Program-made: the position numbers and the translations under genes | Shown: piece after piece, positions 8,008 through 15,756 of the stretch | How positions within the stretch are numbered: the first letter of the stretch is position 1 | Layout of the letters: every line of letters starts with the position of its first letter | Source of the DNA: an uncultured Muribaculaceae bacterium | GTDB taxonomy: Bacteria; Bacteroidota; Bacteroidia; Bacteroidales; Muribaculaceae | NCBI GenBank assembly: GCA_910577355.1 | Contig: CAJTMY010000002.1 | Coordinates: 62,001-126,000 of the forward strand | Direction of reading: 5' to 3' | Length of the DNA: 64,000 bases | Notes under the pieces: model-generated | Database searches by the model: none | Seen by the model: the letters and a program-made list of their open reading frames with translations, nothing else | Told to the model about the DNA's origin: nothing

Positions 8008-8904
8008 TCAGTTGTCAATTTGAATCATACCTCCAAGTCTGTAATCCCATTCATGTGGCGTAATAGGAGTGTATCCCCCCGCAGGTGCAAAGGTCATTTC
8101 TCCGAAGAAAACTCGATTATCATGTTCATAAAGATCTATCCGGACAAAATTGAACCCTTTGGAAAGAGTCTTGGCAACCTTTACCATTTCGTCAAATTTA
8201 GCAGGCTTTGGAGCGGAATACTCCATTGAATCACCACCGGTGATAAATAGAGCTTTATTCCAATCCATATCATAAAATACTTTTTTATGATTACCAAGAC
8301 GATCGATATACAGTTCAACATATTTAGGCTCTCCATCAAAGCAGAAGAATTTGTAGTCGGTAATGTTATATTCGAGCATTTCCTCGCAAATCAACTTATT
8401 GCCACCGATATATTCTTTCTGCCGAGAAAGATAATAATTGTTTATTTTTAGCCATTTGCGCAATGTCGCCTTCGTGTTTTCGACATTGAGATGTGATTTA
8501 TCATGGCAGATAATATTAAATCCAGATCCCTTTGTCATTTTGAGGACAAACTGGGATGGTAGCAAATCAAAGTCAATCGATTCAACATTATCAATAGCTA
8601 AATCGCCATTATGATTTAACTGAATAAGCTTAACAAGATATTGTGCTCCGATAGTTTTTTCAATATATATCCGAACGTCATACTTGTCTGCCAATTTATT
8701 TTTTAACGGGATATTGCCGTGGCTCTTTGCCCATTGGAGTTTCTCGCTGAAAGTTTTAGGTTTGCGAATATTCATCCAATGATATTTTACGCCGAACCGT
8801 TTGTGCATTATGTACCCGAGCAGATTGTGATAAAGGATATCAGGTAGCAATGAAAAACAGTATTTACATAATCCGTAATACAGATTGCGATATTTTCCGG
8901 CCAT
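8008..8904 (-). CDS. TupA-like ATP-grasp protein
   Basis: A 298-residue protein of the ATPgrasp_TupA family (PF14305-type). Markers are the N-terminal KPKTFSEKLQW, the nucleotide-binding strand QFVLKMTKGSGFNIIC, the central ICEEMLEYNITDYKFFCF, and the metal-binding end FVRIDLYEHDNRVFFGEMTF. ATP-grasp enzymes form amide or related bonds through acyl-phosphates. In capsule clusters TupA-like proteins are thought to attach amino acids or similar groups to sugar carboxylates, which would fit a hexuronate-containing polymer. A paralogue occurs upstream at 13873. The exact reaction is unknown. Confidence 0.87.
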   Translation of the reverse strand: MAGKYRNLYYGLCKYCFSLLPDILYHNLLGYIMHKRFGVKYHWMNIRKPKTFSEKLQWAKSHGNIPLKNKLADKYDVRIYIEKTIGAQYLVKLIQLNHNGDLAIDNVESIDFDLLPSQFVLKMTKGSGFNIICHDKSHLNVENTKATLRKWLKINNYYLSRQKEYIGGNKLICEEMLEYNITDYKFFCFDGEPKYVELYIDRLGNHKKVFYDMDWNKALFITGGDSMEYSAPKPAKFDEMVKVAKTLSKGFNFVRIDLYEHDNRVFFGEMTFAPAGGYTPITPHEWDYRLGGMIQIDN

Positions 8905-8910
8905 GATTAA

Positions 8911-9927
8911 TTATTTTTTACAAGCTTTTTCTAAATCATGTATAATTGATAGGTTAACTATATTTCCGTCGTATAAGTCGAATGATGCCAATGCGTTTTT
9001 CGATAATGTGGTATAGTCAACATTCTCTGCACGTTTTATTGCGTCGACGATTGATTGTGGATTATGGGCTTCACATATAAGACCGTTTTTACCGTCCTCA
9101 ATCATTTCAGGAATACCACCTACGTTAGAGGCGATAATAGGCAGGCCACAACCAAAAGCCTCGATTATGATTCCGGGATAACCTTCTTTCCAAGTTGGCA
9201 GCAGCAGCAATGAATATTTTGAAAGAGTATCAGTCACTTGGTCTGAAGGTAATACGCCCTTATAATGTCCATCAAGATCTTCGAGTTTATATCCCATTAA
9301 AGTTCCATAAATATCAATGTCATATTCATCACCTAAAATTTTGAACGCCTCCAAAAGTTCATCTATACCTTTTTCTTTACGTACATGCGACATAAATACC
9401 ATTTTGCGACGGTTGAACGGTTCGGTTATATTGCGCTGATTCTTTGTTCGCACCCGAGTATTCGGTATCCATTTGCTGTTTTTGTTATATCTAAGGCCAA
9501 ATGGTAGAAGTGATTTCAGCTCCCAATACAATCCCGACGCTGCACTCATTGCCCATCTTATTCCGACTCTTTTCCATTTAGGCGCATTTTCGTAATCTTT
9601 TTGAAATCCGCCACCGAATTTTTTTAGGAAAAGAGGTTTGTTGAATATCTTCGATGCTAATGCGGCAAACGGAGCTATGAAGAAATAATCATTTTTGCTT
9701 CCATGTAAGAATATTACGTCACTCTTTGGTGCGTACTTGAAAATCTGCCAGATTATAGATATAATGGCAATCGGTAGATTTTCATAATTGAATTTATTAG
9801 CATCGATGATTATCGTATTATATTTATTATCAGTGCAGTATTTAATCCAATTCTCAAAAAGGACTTCCGAACCTCCAATAGTAACACCATCATTATTAAG
9901 ACGGGGACCTATTAGTAATTGTTTCAT
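8911..9927 (-). CDS. Glycosyltransferase family 4 (GT-B fold)
   Basis: A 338-residue GT4 enzyme. The C-terminal half carries the Glycos_transf_1 signature: the strand RKMVFMSHVRKEKGIDELL, then LLLPTWKEGYPGIIIEAFGCGLPIIAS with the catalytic E-x7-E, followed by GGIPEMIEDGKNG. The N-terminal acceptor domain is less conserved. It is cytoplasmic and adds a sugar to the growing repeat unit. It lies just downstream of the Septu-like HNH gene (18-nt gap) and 6 nt before the TupA-like gene. Confidence 0.9.
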   Translation of the reverse strand: MKQLLIGPRLNNDGVTIGGSEVLFENWIKYCTDNKYNTIIIDANKFNYENLPIAIISIIWQIFKYAPKSDVIFLHGSKNDYFFIAPFAALASKIFNKPLFLKKFGGGFQKDYENAPKWKRVGIRWAMSAASGLYWELKSLLPFGLRYNKNSKWIPNTRVRTKNQRNITEPFNRRKMVFMSHVRKEKGIDELLEAFKILGDEYDIDIYGTLMGYKLEDLDGHYKGVLPSDQVTDTLSKYSLLLLPTWKEGYPGIIIEAFGCGLPIIASNVGGIPEMIEDGKNGLICEAHNPQSIVDAIKRAENVDYTTLSKNALASFDLYDGNIVNLSIIHDLEKACKK

Positions 9928-9945
9928 ATTATAGTGATAATAAAA

Positions 9946-10620
9946 TTATGTAATAGGGAATTCGATATTCCGATCGCGCAACATCCACTTTTTGAATGCT
10001 GTAAATTCTGATGCGTTTTCGATTTCTTGATTTATGGCAGTTTTTAGTTGGCTTTTACGCGCAGCGTCTGTTGTGGTGAGATATTCAAACAGTTTTTGTT
10101 GAAAATTGCGTAATTCCGTAGTCAATTTGACTCGTAGATTGAAAGCTTCCTGACTGCGTATTGCTGTCTTTGTGCCGTTGTATACGGCGTCGAGCAGCCG
10201 GATGGTATTATCAATCTGTTGTTGATATGCCGGAGCGGGAGTTGCCAAATTTTGTGTTATTTTCGCAATGACTTTCAAATCATCTGAAATATCGAGTCGG
10301 TATTCTATCCACAGATCAGGAAACTGCTCGGGATCGGTGCAGTTGATGATAGTGGATGGTGAGGTTCTGAAAAGATCGTTCTTGGTATTGTTGCAATGTG
10401 AGCAGGCATACATCAGATTTGGCCAATGGAATTTAAGTGCGACATTGCCTCGATGTTCGGTAAAGTGCTCTACATTGATGGAGGTAGGTCGTAGTATCTC
10501 ACAGATATAGCACTTGTTGTGCGAATCTTCGCGTAGAGCGGTTACAGTATCCTCCTCTGTGTACGATCGTTGTGCTGCAAGCGATGCCGGTGCTTCGGGG
10601 CGTTTAGTGTACGATACCAT
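9946..10620 (-). CDS. HNH endonuclease-like protein, PtuB-like (Septu defence module)
   Basis: A 224-residue protein with an HNH nuclease core. The zinc knuckles are C37-x2-C40 (CYICE) and C73-x2-C76 (CSHCN), with the catalytic-type His in VEHF (H52) and the spacer WPNLMYAC before the second knuckle. This arrangement, C-x2-C, EHF, W-x-NL-x3-C-x2-CN-x2-K, is that of the PtuB/TIGR02646-type nucleases that work with an AAA ATPase in Septu systems and in retrons such as Ec78. The rest is helical. It overlaps the ATPase gene by 17 nt, so the two are coupled. Its place inside a capsule operon is unusual. HNH family is clear; Septu membership is probable. Confidence 0.8.
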   Translation of the reverse strand: MVSYTKRPEAPASLAAQRSYTEEDTVTALREDSHNKCYICEILRPTSINVEHFTEHRGNVALKFHWPNLMYACSHCNNTKNDLFRTSPSTIINCTDPEQFPDLWIEYRLDISDDLKVIAKITQNLATPAPAYQQQIDNTIRLLDAVYNGTKTAIRSQEAFNLRVKLTTELRNFQQKLFEYLTTTDAARKSQLKTAINQEIENASEFTAFKKWMLRDRNIEFPIT

Positions 10621-11854
10621 TGAACTTGTCTACGTGTTTGATCTTGGCCTGCAGCCATCGATTCTGAAGTTCTATCGGTTGGAAGTCGGTCAATTCGCTG
10701 ATTTTCTTGTCAAAGTTTAGTAAAATAGCCCGTTGGTTGTCATCCAGGTGATCTTGCTCAAGTAGCAATATGGCTTTGTTCAACTCTTCGATTATTATTT
10801 TGGAATATTGGCTTACATTGAAATATCCTTCGACAAGATTGCTGTATGAGTATTGGGACAGGTCGCTGTATTGCTGATGGCTTTTCATGTCGAATATCAC
10901 AGCATTGCTTATCGAGGACAATACAAACGGTGAGTGTGTGGTGACGATGAACTGTATGTTGGGAAAGAATTTTGTGAGGAACGGCAAAATTTTCTGCTGA
11001 AGCTCTACGTGCAGATGTGTTTCAATTTCATCTATTATGGCTATGCCGGGCATCGCATAGGTATTGAGCGGATTGGTCGACATCGCAAGCATGAGGTCAG
11101 TAACGATTTTAAGGATGGCAGAATATCCATCGGACAGTTGAGAGAACCCATATGCAACTTTGCCCCGTTCATTAACAGAGTAATTGTAATGTTGGCGATC
11201 GAAATCCAAATAGAAGTCTTTATGCCCGAATAACTCGGCAAGAGCATCGTTGAGATTGTCGAACCACCGCAGTATCTCGTCATAATCGGCCTTTGTCTTT
11301 TCTCTTGTGGCTTCGTCGACGGCAGTGTTCATATCCTGAAAAAGATATGCCTGCTGTGTTTTCATGTTTACAAGCTGCTGTACGAACTGTTCGCCGGTTG
11401 AGATCTCAGGAAGAGCCTTCGGTCCGGCCGGTGTGTTGAATACACCTTTGCGGTGAGCTTCGGAGTTGTATACGAGAAATTTGTGCAGATGGCGAGATGT
11501 GTGATATGCCGGCCAAGAAATGATGTCTGTGACAATCTTCGACTCGTTCTTCTTCTTTGTTAAGTCGTTAAAAAAGAACCGTATATGAACTTCAGCCTTA
11601 TTGCTGTCGATGTGTCTTCCGATTTCGTCCCATGAATGTATATCATATTCTTGGATATTCTGAGCGATTTGATCGGTATAGCTTATACGTTGAGTCAAAG
11701 AATTGTATAGCTCTTTTACAAGCGTTGTCTTGCCGCAGCCGTTTGGTCCGGTGATGATAAGGTGTTGCCTTTTTTCATCTGAGAGATGAATCTCGCATGG
11801 CGGGGTGTTGCGAAGATCCCGAATGGTGATATGACTTATAAATTCGTAGGGCAT
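10604..11854 (-). CDS. AAA/ABC-type ATPase, PtuA-like (Septu defence module)
   Basis: A 416-residue SMC/ABC-like ATPase of the AAA_15/AAA_21 type. Walker A is GPNGCGKTT at residues 36-44; a signature-like QLSDGYSAIL lies near residue 240, Walker B is IAIIDEIETHLHVE near 275, and the TTHSPFVLSS switch motif near 310. The helical middle region contains the arm insertions typical of OLD/PtuA ATPases. In Septu systems the ATPase assembles with the HNH partner and controls its nuclease activity during phage infection. The gene starts 12 nt after a capsule GT4 gene without visible promoter and overlaps the HNH gene by 17 nt. It could also be another ATPase-nuclease system of the same design. Confidence 0.82.
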   Translation of the reverse strand: MPYEFISHITIRDLRNTPPCEIHLSDEKRQHLIITGPNGCGKTTLVKELYNSLTQRISYTDQIAQNIQEYDIHSWDEIGRHIDSNKAEVHIRFFFNDLTKKKNESKIVTDIISWPAYHTSRHLHKFLVYNSEAHRKGVFNTPAGPKALPEISTGEQFVQQLVNMKTQQAYLFQDMNTAVDEATREKTKADYDEILRWFDNLNDALAELFGHKDFYLDFDRQHYNYSVNERGKVAYGFSQLSDGYSAILKIVTDLMLAMSTNPLNTYAMPGIAIIDEIETHLHVELQQKILPFLTKFFPNIQFIVTTHSPFVLSSISNAVIFDMKSHQQYSDLSQYSYSNLVEGYFNVSQYSKIIIEELNKAILLLEQDHLDDNQRAILLNFDKKISELTDFQPIELQNRWLQAKIKHVDKFNGIVH

Positions 11855-11866
11855 AGAACAATCTTT

Positions 11867-12931
11867 TTAGTCGAGAAGCGACAAGTATTTGTCTGCAAAT
11901 GCCTTTGGTGAGCATAGATCTTCTATTCGTCGACGGTTTTGCCGACCGATTGATGATCGTTCTTCGGGCGTTAGATTTATCATGCGTTCAAGCGCATCGG
12001 CTATGGATTTCGGATCATTAGGATCGGCGTGGAAGCGGGTATCGGTCATAATTAACGGAGAATCGCATACAGCTGTAATCACAGCCGGTAGGCCGCATGC
12101 CATAGCCTCGCACAGAACGTTGGGGAATCCTTCGTATAGCGATGGCAGACAAAAAATATCCATTTCTCGGTAACGCTCGGCGATATCTTGCGCACTTCCA
12201 TGAAACGTAATGACGTCCTCCAAATGCAGTCCATTACATTTTTGGTTTACCTGCGAAAAATAATCGTTATATTCAGGTCTGCCATACCAATGAAAACGGG
12301 CGTTGATTCCACGGTCGCGCAATATGGAGATTGCATCTAAATACGTGAGGACATTTTTTTGAGGTGCGATTCGTGCAACAGTAACAATGTCAATATATAC
12401 CTTTTCAATTCGATTAATTGTCGGTTTAAATTTATCAAGATCGATCATGTTTGTGATTACAGAAACTTTCTGCAACAATGATGGAAAATATTTCTTGATA
12501 AATTCGGCTTGCGAGAAACTATTCGGAACAATATGGTCGGCCAAGCGATATAGACTGAACTTCAGGCGTTCTTTGCGTGTCAAATATTGAGTTGTATTCC
12601 TTTCCGAAACTGCCAAGTTGAACCTCGTAAAGAATCGTGCTATGCAGGCCGACATGGATGTGCCCGTCTTATATGTAATAACCAGTTCAGGTTTCCATTG
12701 CCGTACAAGTTTAGCAATTACAAAGGGACGTTTACAAGCGTTTTTCCCGGATGAAAATATTTCTGTGGTAACACCATTATTCTCCAAATCTTGCGCATAT
12801 ACATTAACGCCGGAGTAAAATTTTATAAGGCGCACTTCGCATTCGGCCTTTTTCAGTTCCATTGCGAGGTAGCTCATTTGGCGCTCTGCGCCACCTTGTC
12901 CCATCTCGTCGATAAGAAGTAGAATCCTCAT
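11867..12931 (-). CDS. Glycosyltransferase family 4 (GT-B fold)
   Basis: A 354-residue retaining GT4 enzyme. The N-terminal motif DEMGQGGAERQMSYLA (the GGAE loop) starts the acceptor domain. The C-terminal domain has IVTVARIAPQKNVLTYLDA and the E-x7-E motif in CLPSLYEGFPNVLCEAMACG. It probably transfers a hexose or related sugar from a nucleotide donor to the lipid-linked oligosaccharide on the cytoplasmic side. It is flanked by the two non-capsule modules: the small pair 15 nt upstream and the ATPase/HNH pair 12 nt downstream. Confidence 0.9.
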   Translation of the reverse strand: MRILLLIDEMGQGGAERQMSYLAMELKKAECEVRLIKFYSGVNVYAQDLENNGVTTEIFSSGKNACKRPFVIAKLVRQWKPELVITYKTGTSMSACIARFFTRFNLAVSERNTTQYLTRKERLKFSLYRLADHIVPNSFSQAEFIKKYFPSLLQKVSVITNMIDLDKFKPTINRIEKVYIDIVTVARIAPQKNVLTYLDAISILRDRGINARFHWYGRPEYNDYFSQVNQKCNGLHLEDVITFHGSAQDIAERYREMDIFCLPSLYEGFPNVLCEAMACGLPAVITAVCDSPLIMTDTRFHADPNDPKSIADALERMINLTPEERSSIGRQNRRRIEDLCSPKAFADKYLSLLD

Positions 12932-12946
12932 ATTTGGCCGAATGTT

Positions 12947-13429
12947 TTAATTTTTGATCTTGTTGGGGTTGTCGGCGGATATCTCCGATGCGGGGATTTT
13001 GTTTTCCTGTTTGAACCCTGCTTCTTTCATTGTGGTGTTGATATCGTCGAGTCGGTTTATTATCTTGTCAACGTTGTCGCCGAGTTTATTACTCGTGATA
13101 CGGATTTCGGAATATAGGTCGGATATCTTGTGTGCAATTTTGTTGAAGCTCTCAAAATGGCGTTCGGTCTGAGAGTTGGATGTGTATGTGAGCTGTATGG
13201 CCATTATCGACAGGGTGATCGACAGAAGTAATGCGCCGTTTGACACAAATGCAATTATATTGTCACCGTTAATAACCGTATTTTTGTTGAATAGCAGGCA
13301 TATAAGAACGATTACAGCGATGAACAGCAGTCCTATTATCCAACATATGTTGACGCGTGTAACGGTAGACCAACCTTTATTGGGCACGGAATTATCGTTG
13401 TCCGGTTTCTTTTTTGAAAGTCTACTCAT
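12947..13429 (-). CDS. Unrecognised two-TM membrane protein with coiled-coil tail
   Basis: A 160-residue protein starting at the ATG at 13427, which overlaps the upstream stop by 8 nt; longer starts would overlap that gene by up to 95 nt. After a basic, polar N-terminus (MSRLSKKKPDNDNS) there are two membrane segments at about residues 25-48 (IIGLLFIAVIVLICLLF) and 58-80 (FVSNGALLLSITLSIMAIQL). A charged helical region with heptad character follows (NKLGDNVDKIINRLDDI). No family is recognised. A short loop between two TMs plus a cytosolic coiled coil is compatible with a membrane effector or anchor for the soluble partner encoded just upstream, but this is inference only. Confidence 0.65.
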   Translation of the reverse strand: MSRLSKKKPDNDNSVPNKGWSTVTRVNICWIIGLLFIAVIVLICLLFNKNTVINGDNIIAFVSNGALLLSITLSIMAIQLTYTSNSQTERHFESFNKIAHKISDLYSEIRITSNKLGDNVDKIINRLDDINTTMKEAGFKQENKIPASEISADNPNKIKN

Positions 13430-13844
13430 TTTTATTATCCGGTTTATTGTCTGATTTAGCCAACTCTTTTTTATATTCATTGTATACGGACAAGAGTATT
13501 TCAATACAAAGTTCAAACAGCGAGTCGATATTGTTGTAGGAAAATGCGAGCTGTTCTACTGCGATCCATATATCGTTATCGATGACAAATGATTTTGCTA
13601 CAATATATTTTGCGTTCATTTGATCGATAATTCGATATAGACGGATTATTTCGGAGTCCTGTGCGGTAGGCGAGATTGTATATATACCGGGCAACAGTAT
13701 CCGGAAATAGTGAGGACGTGCTGCTTCGGATATGAACATGAACCGAAGCCCCTCGTGAGAAAAGGACAGCACCTCTTCTTTATCGCTCTCGACCGTATGG
13801 TCGGGCAATTCTTTGCTTAAAAAACTTTTGAAGCGTTGAATCAT
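13422..13844 (-). CDS. Unrecognised small soluble protein (possibly YbjN/secretion-chaperone-like fold)
   Basis: A 140-residue protein without signal peptide or membrane segment. The pattern of short strands (SFSHEGLRFMFIS, YFRILLPGIYTI), a helix (SEIIRLYRIIDQMNAKYIV), further strands (KSFVIDNDIWIAVEQL) and a final amphipathic helix (SLFELCIEILLSVYNEYKK) resembles the YbjN/type III secretion chaperone fold, but I cannot assign a family. It lies 28 nt after a TupA-like gene and overlaps the membrane-protein gene by 8 nt, so the two are a translational unit within the capsule operon. Neither looks like a polysaccharide enzyme. Confidence 0.65.
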   Translation of the reverse strand: MIQRFKSFLSKELPDHTVESDKEEVLSFSHEGLRFMFISEAARPHYFRILLPGIYTISPTAQDSEIIRLYRIIDQMNAKYIVAKSFVIDNDIWIAVEQLAFSYNNIDSLFELCIEILLSVYNEYKKELAKSDNKPDNKNE

Positions 13845-13872
13845 ATATTTGTCGAACTTCTTGTTGAATCAA

Positions 13873-14796
13873 TTATTTGGTGGAGGGAAGTGTAATCATA
13901 TCACCAAATTTTTTATCCCATTCTTCAGGCTCAAATGGCGTAAGACCGCTGAAATGAAAGAATGTATACTCGCCAAAAAATATTTTTCCGCGAATATTAT
14001 ATAAGTCGACTCTCACGAAAGGTTCTCCACATGATAGCTTACGTGCAATCTCGATCATTAGTTCAAAGTTTTCAGGCTTTGCGGGAGGTGTCTTTGAATT
14101 GGGATGCCCATTTTTTACAGGGAGTTGGTTATAATCTAAGTCGAGAAAATCAAAAGTCAGTTCATCGTGACTCATTCGTCCGCTTGCCATAAATAAGAAA
14201 CGCGGTTCGCCGTTCATGCAGAAGAATTTATAATCACGCAATTCTCCATTTTCATCTTCCATGTATTGCTCAGCGATAATCTTGCGTGGTACTCCGCCAT
14301 ATGGCCATTCTCGATAACGGCCATTTTTTGATTGCATCGATTTTGTTAGTTTCGCTTTAGCAGCTTCTAGGTTGAAACGGCCTTTGTCCTTGCAAACGAC
14401 AACACCTCCAGAGCCACCGCCGTGTGTGGTTTTAAGAACGAACTGTTCCGGAAGTTCGCTTATATTGATATTATCAACTGAATCGTAAACTTTCAAAGTC
14501 GGTATTACGTGTGATTTTCCGATAATCTCTGAGACGATTTTTTTTACTGCCAGTTTATCTACCATGTCGGTATGGCGAGGATTATGGTCATGAATTTTGA
14601 GCCACTGAATTTTTTCGTTAAGGGTTTCGGGTTTATAGAGATGTAACGGTTTGCCCATTATAAACAGATATATAAGCCTGAGATAGAGCGAATCGGGCAA
14701 CCATCCGAAGAAACGCATCGTTACTCCTCTGAGGAAATTTGATTTATAGTTCATTTCTTTATGCGGTTTAGTATTTTTTACCAATGTTTTTGTCAT
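13873..14796 (-). CDS. TupA-like ATP-grasp protein
   Basis: A 307-residue ATP-grasp protein of the TupA type, paralogous to the one at 8008. Conserved parts are KPETLNEKIQWLKIHDHNPR near the N-terminus, QFVLKTTHGGGSGGVVVCKD (nucleotide-binding loop), IIAEQYMEDENGELRDYKFF, and the C-terminal PFVRVDLYNIRGKIFFGEYT with metal ligands. It probably activates a carboxylate for transfer to or from a sugar in the capsule repeat. Having two TupA-like copies and a third ATP-grasp enzyme in one operon suggests more than one amide-type decoration. Substrates are unknown. Confidence 0.87.
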   Translation of the reverse strand: MTKTLVKNTKPHKEMNYKSNFLRGVTMRFFGWLPDSLYLRLIYLFIMGKPLHLYKPETLNEKIQWLKIHDHNPRHTDMVDKLAVKKIVSEIIGKSHVIPTLKVYDSVDNINISELPEQFVLKTTHGGGSGGVVVCKDKGRFNLEAAKAKLTKSMQSKNGRYREWPYGGVPRKIIAEQYMEDENGELRDYKFFCMNGEPRFLFMASGRMSHDELTFDFLDLDYNQLPVKNGHPNSKTPPAKPENFELMIEIARKLSCGEPFVRVDLYNIRGKIFFGEYTFFHFSGLTPFEPEEWDKKFGDMITLPSTK

Positions 14797-14835
14797 GCAC
14801 TAAAATATATCTGTCATATTGCTAAAGAATTTGAG

Positions 14836-15756
14836 CTATCGCATTTTGTCTATAAGTTTTCCAAGGAATGGTATTTTGCTGCGAATGTATATTGAAAAGG
14901 CGGGTCTGAGTTTCGGCGTTTTTGTCAATGTGCGCTTTTCAATCTGGAATTCCAATGCAGGATCGTAGAATGGTGACCTGCTGTATGTCTGCCACCAGGC
15001 AAGCCACCAATAAGTGAATTCCTTCCATGGTTTTTCTCCGGCATAGTGAATTATGACAGGCGAATCCAAACCTTCCTGAAGGGCGTCGTGACTGTTTTGG
15101 TTGAATACCAGTTCATTAATGGCATTTGGGGTGGTGTTAAACCATCTCGGCATATATCCTATATGGCCTTTGCAGACTATGTTGACTATATCTTGATCCT
15201 GAAATGTATATTGTTTTTCTGCATGGGCAAGATATATATCCTTAAGATTTAATTCCCGGTGCTTTTTTGCGTTTATCAGCTGTACGCCCCCATTGATGTA
15301 TTGGTCTACATCAAGTCCGAGACTTTCGATATGGGCTCCTGTCGTACTATGTTTTTTAAAGCCTGTCCAAACGCCAGCGAGATAATTATCTTCTAACGGA
15401 AATAAATAGATCTTTGAAACGGACTGATTGAATATTATATCTCCGTCGCAGTATATTATCTTATCATGCTGCGGTATCAGCCACGGGATCAATAGCCGGT
15501 AATATGTAGGAGTAGATATATCACGAATCTGGAAACTGTTTTTAAATGTATCGCCCACAGAAATAAAATCAATGGGCGCTTCATGTTTTTTGCAAATGGA
15601 TTTCAGAATGTCTCTGTCTGAATCTGTCACGTCGTCGGATTGTAGTATGTAGATATGCGGTTTGCAGTCGGATGAATTCTCTAAAAGGGATAGAATTGCC
15701 ACTCCTGTTGGCATTATAAAGTTGTGGTCGGTGGAGAATACAATGGGTATGATCAT
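14836..15756 (-). CDS. Glycosyltransferase family 8
   Basis: A 306-residue GT8 enzyme (LgtC/WaaJ type). The N-terminus IPIVFSTDHNFIMP is the family nucleotide-binding strand, IIYCDGDIIF gives the DxD metal site near residue 95, and ININGGVQLI-type sequence (YINGGVQLIN) plus DQDIVNIV are further GT8 hallmarks. The family retains anomeric configuration and usually transfers glucose or galactose. The ATG at 15754 is used because homology begins there and it overlaps the flippase stop by 4 nt; the open frame extends upstream without homology. Confidence 0.9.
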   Translation of the reverse strand: MIIPIVFSTDHNFIMPTGVAILSLLENSSDCKPHIYILQSDDVTDSDRDILKSICKKHEAPIDFISVGDTFKNSFQIRDISTPTYYRLLIPWLIPQHDKIIYCDGDIIFNQSVSKIYLFPLEDNYLAGVWTGFKKHSTTGAHIESLGLDVDQYINGGVQLINAKKHRELNLKDIYLAHAEKQYTFQDQDIVNIVCKGHIGYMPRWFNTTPNAINELVFNQNSHDALQEGLDSPVIIHYAGEKPWKEFTYWWLAWWQTYSRSPFYDPALEFQIEKRTLTKTPKLRPAFSIYIRSKIPFLGKLIDKMR

